Shown here piece after piece: positions 61,334-64,000 of a DNA stretch of 64,000 nt. Origin of the DNA: Paraburkholderia tropica (GTDB lineage Bacteria; Pseudomonadota; Gammaproteobacteria; Burkholderiales; Burkholderiaceae); assembly GCF_914484835.1 (NCBI RefSeq), contig NZ_CAJZAR010000101.1:186001-250000 (forward strand), in the 5' to 3' direction. The notes beneath the pieces were generated by a model. That model did not search any database. It saw only the letters and a list, made by a program, of their open reading frames with translations, and was not told the origin of the DNA. Position 1 is the first letter of the stretch. Each line of letters begins with the position of its first letter. A program made the translations under genes and the position numbers.

Positions 61334-61819
61334 ATGACCGGGACGGCGCTCACGATCGGCGAGCTGGCTAAACGCTCTGGCGTGGCGGCAAGCGCGATTC
61401 GCTTCTACGAGGATCAAGGGCTCATCAGCGGCACGCGCACGGGCGGCGGCCACCGGCTGTATCGCCGGGACATGCTGCGTCGCGTGGGCTTCATCCGCGC
61501 GGCGCAGGCGGTCGGTTTGAATCTCGCGGAGATTCGGTCAGCGCTGGCCACTTTGCCGAATCAGCGCACGCCCACGAAAGCGGATTGGACACGCCTTTCA
61601 CGTGCGTGGCAGCCGCTCATTCAGGAACGCATCGACGGCCTCATCGCGTTGCGCGATCAGCTTGCGTCCTGCGTGGGTTGTGGCTGCCTCTCGCTCAAAT
61701 CCTGCGCGCTCTACAATCCGGGAGACGCCGCGCGTCGGCGCGGCAGCGGTGCGCGGTATCTGATGGGCGATACGGCGCGCGCCGTGCTGGCCGAGAATAA
61801 CGCCGGAAAACAGAAGTGA
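61334..61819 (+). CDS. soxR: Redox-sensing MerR-family activator SoxR
   Basis: This 161-residue regulator has an N-terminal MerR winged helix (IGELAKRSGVAASAIRFYEDQGLI, ~8-31) and a long dimer helix. The [2Fe-2S] motif has Cys at 113, 116, 118 and 124 (CVGCGCLSLKSC), the same spacing as E. coli SoxR. Non-enteric SoxR responds directly to redox-cycling quinones and phenazines. No soxS is present; the divergent questin-oxidase-like gene and the adjacent downstream genes are the probable targets. Confidence 0.93.
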   Translation: MTGTALTIGELAKRSGVAASAIRFYEDQGLISGTRTGGGHRLYRRDMLRRVGFIRAAQAVGLNLAEIRSALATLPNQRTPTKADWTRLSRAWQPLIQERIDGLIALRDQLASCVGCGCLSLKSCALYNPGDAARRRGSGARYLMGDTARAVLAENNAGKQK

Positions 61820-61918
61820 ATTCGGCTGCGGGGCATCGACCGGCTGCCGGGTTCCGGCGGCAACCGCTCGAAGCATCGCCATTTCCCTGATCACGCAATC
61901 GCCATACGAGGCGTCCGA

Positions 61919-62323
61919 ATGCCATTCACCGGTAGCTGCCTGTGCAAGTCTGTCCGATACGAAATCGACAGCCTTGACTCCCCCATCGCGCATTGCCATT
62001 GCATCACGTGCCGTAAGGCGCACGCCGCCGCTTTCGCCACGACGGCTCGCGTCATGCGCGATCATTTCCGCTGGACGGCGGGCGAGGATCGGTTACGCAG
62101 TTTCGAGTCTTCCGCGGGCAAGTTTCGCCACTTCTGTTCGGCCTGCGGTACGCATCTCATCGCCGAGCGGCCGGTGCAGTCGCACGTCATTCTCCGCGTC
62201 CCTACGCTCGATGACGATCCCGGCGTCAAACCGGTCATGCACATCTGGACATCGCACGACGCGCCGTGGCTGCAAGACCCCGAGGCGATTGCGCATCATC
62301 GCGAATGGCCGCCGGGGCACTGA
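61919..62323 (+). CDS. GFA family protein (CENP-V/GFA zinc domain)
   Basis: This 134-residue Mss4-like protein has zinc-binding cysteines in GSCLCKSVRYE, HCHCITCRKAH and HFCSACGTHL. The family includes glutathione-dependent formaldehyde-activating enzyme, though most members have unknown substrates, often glutathione adducts. It lies 99 bases after soxR on the same strand; glutathione chemistry would fit a detoxification setting, but co-regulation is inference. Confidence 0.88.
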   Translation: MPFTGSCLCKSVRYEIDSLDSPIAHCHCITCRKAHAAAFATTARVMRDHFRWTAGEDRLRSFESSAGKFRHFCSACGTHLIAERPVQSHVILRVPTLDDDPGVKPVMHIWTSHDAPWLQDPEAIAHHREWPPGH

Positions 62324-62392
62324 GCCGCTCACGCGCTCGACGCGCTATGTTGAATCGTCGACAATGCGCTTTCCGCCCAAACGGAGACGACG

Positions 62393-62581
62393 ATGCTGAA
62401 CGACGCGGTGCTTGCCGCGATGAAGAAAAGCGTGCTCTGCTGGCTCGCGACCGTCGACGCGGAGGGTTTTGCGAATGTTTCGCCAAAGGCACCGAGCTTT
62501 CGGCTTTACCCCGAAACGTCCGAGACGCAGCAAGTCGAATCGGCGATGCAAAGCTACGGCGTGCAGCCCGCCGCCATTTGA
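62393..62581 (+). pseudogene. Internally deleted PNPOx-family (flavin reductase/FMN-binding) gene
   Basis: This 62-residue frame starts like pyridoxamine-phosphate-oxidase-family proteins (MLNDAVLAAMKKSVLCWLAT..ANVSPK). After about residue 33 it jumps to what reads as the C-terminus of the same family (RLYPETSETQQVESAMQSYGV). Intact members have about 150 residues, so roughly 90 central codons, including most FMN contacts, are missing while the frame is kept. The product is unlikely to bind FMN. It could be expressed as a miniprotein. Confidence 0.6.
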
Positions 62582-62615
62582 TTTTCCGGGCTTACACGCT
62601 CGCGCAACAACGCCC

Positions 62616-63428
62616 CTATCCCGCCGCCACAATCACGTGCGCCTGAATTTTTCCGGCCACGGGACGTTCGCCATGGCGGCTGACAATCGCCTCCGTCGCG
62701 CGGTCCATTGCGAACTCCAGCAAGCTCGCGTCGCGCGCCTCGATTTCGTTGCGCAGCGGCGTGCCCAAGCAATAGGCCGTCGCGGCCTCGCGTGCCGAAG
62801 GCGCGTGACTCACCGCCTCCTGCGTCTCGATCGCGATATCGGCGAATCCGGCGCGCGTCAGTTCCGCACGGATCACACCGGTATCGTGATAGCCGTGCGG
62901 CGTGCGTGCGAGGAATCGTGGAGGATCGTGCGGAAATACCGTGGCCAGCGCGCGGGTGACGTCGTCAGCGAAGGCGTTGTCTTCGATACGGTCCCACACG
63001 CTCAAGACAAAGCGTCCGCCGGTTTTCAGCACGCGACGCGCCTCGGCATAACCGGCAATCCGATCGGGAAAGAACATCGCGCCGAACTGGCAAACGACGA
63101 TATCGAATGACGCATCCGCGAACGGCAGCGCGAGCGCATCCGCTTGCCGCCATTCGATACGGCGATCGGCGCCTTGCCTGGAAGCGGCATAGTCGAGCAT
63201 CGGCTGGTTCAGATCGGTGACGACATAGCGCGCGCCCGCGTGCAGTTTTGGCGCGAGCGCCCGCGTGACCGCGCCGCTGCCCGCCGCCGTTTCGAGCACC
63301 GAGTCGGGCGAGAACGACGCGACGAGCGCGGCCGTCTCGGCGGCATAGGTCTCGAAGATCAGAGGGACCATCAGCGTGTCGTAGAACTTCGGGATCGAAC
63401 CCGCGAACACCTTGTCGCGCTCAGTCAT
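62616..63428 (-). CDS. Class I SAM-dependent methyltransferase
   Basis: This 270-residue methyltransferase has motif I VLETAAGSGAVTRAL near residue 43, the acidic VTDLNQPML near 69, QADALALPFADASFDIVVCQFG near 91 and RVLKTGGRFVLSVW near 128, as in UbiE/Methyltransf_11 enzymes. GAGGGG precedes ATG 63428; the earlier part of the frame lacks conservation. Acceptor unknown. A quinone or phenolic acceptor would suit the SoxR neighbourhood, but that is only a suggestion. Confidence 0.88.
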   Translation of the reverse strand: MTERDKVFAGSIPKFYDTLMVPLIFETYAAETAALVASFSPDSVLETAAGSGAVTRALAPKLHAGARYVVTDLNQPMLDYAASRQGADRRIEWRQADALALPFADASFDIVVCQFGAMFFPDRIAGYAEARRVLKTGGRFVLSVWDRIEDNAFADDVTRALATVFPHDPPRFLARTPHGYHDTGVIRAELTRAGFADIAIETQEAVSHAPSAREAATAYCLGTPLRNEIEARDASLLEFAMDRATEAIVSRHGERPVAGKIQAHVIVAAG

Positions 63429-63573
63429 GGCAGCCCCTCGAATGCGCTTCAGGGCTTCATGTTGGGCGCGCCTCGTGGCCGCGTCAACATCGTCCGGCGA
63501 TCCGTTCCAGCGAGTCGAGCCGCGCCCGTGCGCGATGCTCAACCGGCGGTTCAGTTCCGTTCAGAACGCGTGC

Positions 63574-63864
63574 TCAGTTAAACGCGACGTCTGCGAGAAA
63601 TGTGGCGAAGTAATCATCGTCGAGCCAGCCCGACACATGCTGCGATGCTTCGATGCGCAGGATTTCCTTCTGGCCTTTATCGGTGAGGATGGCGATCTGG
63701 AGTGTTGGGAGGAATTTGGTGCTGGGAGGCGGTTTCTGATCGAGGATATCGATCAGGCCTTGCGAGCGGAGTGAGGTAAAAATTGCCGGTCGCTTATGCC
63801 ACGGTATCTGGCGATGCAAGGCAAGTCGGAGAGCTTCAAGTACGGCGCCATTGTTGAATTCCAT
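63574..63864 (-). CDS. Hypothetical protein, 96 residues
   Basis: The protein begins MEFNNGAVLEALRLALHRQI and ends FATFLADVAFN. No family is recognised. It has a helix-rich N-terminal half with PWHKRPAIFTSLRSQGLIDIL and a strand-turn C-terminal half, a winged-helix-like size and pattern. AAGGA precedes ATG 63864; the frame could extend upstream to 63972 but without a ribosome site. The neighbour on the right is outside the window. Confidence 0.65.
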   Translation of the reverse strand: MEFNNGAVLEALRLALHRQIPWHKRPAIFTSLRSQGLIDILDQKPPPSTKFLPTLQIAILTDKGQKEILRIEASQHVSGWLDDDYFATFLADVAFN

Positions 63865-64000
63865 GAGCTTCCTTCTGGTGTTCGACCAAGTTCGGCTAAA
63901 TCGTTCTGCTGGCTCTGAACACGCAAGGTAACACATGAAGCGGTCTGGACGATGACGCACACTGGAAAGCATTCGTTCCAGAAGAATAAAGCAACGCGGC

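Overview
The window is a GC-rich (mid-60s % by eye) proteobacterial chromosome segment. The general porin type, the ESPR autotransporter, the MHYT protein, CheV plus chemoreceptors, and the many LysR/MarR/IclR regulators beside short catabolic operons all point to the Burkholderiaceae (Paraburkholderia/Caballeronia-like). I see no rRNA, tRNA, CRISPR array, insertion sequence or prophage. Assignments come from reading motifs, not from searches.

Region by region. 1-8180 (+): a polyamine-type ABC importer followed by two DAO-family flavoproteins, a [2Fe-2S] protein, an HcnB-like FAD/Fe-S subunit and a RidA protein, forming an uptake-plus-oxidation operon for an amine or imino acid. 8769-13022 (+): a 1417-residue autotransporter with tandem PATR repeats. 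13087-25247 (all -): a co-directional block of LacI regulator, FbpABC/AfuABC-like importer, inositol-monophosphatase-family enzyme, TonB-ExbB-ExbD, TonB-dependent receptor and AppA-like histidine acid phosphatase. Two perfect CG-centred palindromes lie in the tonB promoter region. I read the block as a candidate phosphate-ester (possibly phytate/inositol phosphate) acquisition locus. 25383-29788: a decayed metallo-beta-lactamase-fold gene, a tautomerase, a small alpha/beta-barrel protein, two LysR regulators and an MFS efflux-type pump.

29835-41780: two chemoreceptors, a CheV, and a three-subunit FAD/Fe-S/triheme cytochrome dehydrogenase like bacterial FAD-glucose or gluconate dehydrogenase. 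A MarR-MFS operon diverges from the dehydrogenase and has tandem operator-like repeats; an MHYT membrane sensor follows. 42604-46478: proline dehydrogenase behind a run of three hairpins, an LprI-like protein, BON remnants, a PRC-barrel protein and a disordered small protein. 46850-51670: IclR/SDR pair, serine hydrolase, porin and BON protein.

51726-57897 (-): alkylsulfatase, MFS transporter, acyl-CoA dehydrogenase and acyl-CoA synthetase with a divergent LysR, which together fit alkyl-sulfate catabolism. 59000-63864: ChrA; a questin-oxidase-like gene whose promoter carries a SoxR box in a 19-bp spacer, next to soxR itself; a GFA-family protein; an internally deleted PNPOx-family gene; a methyltransferase; and a small hypothetical. 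The two most distinctive systems are the phosphate-ester block with its palindromes and the SoxR-controlled quinone oxygenase.
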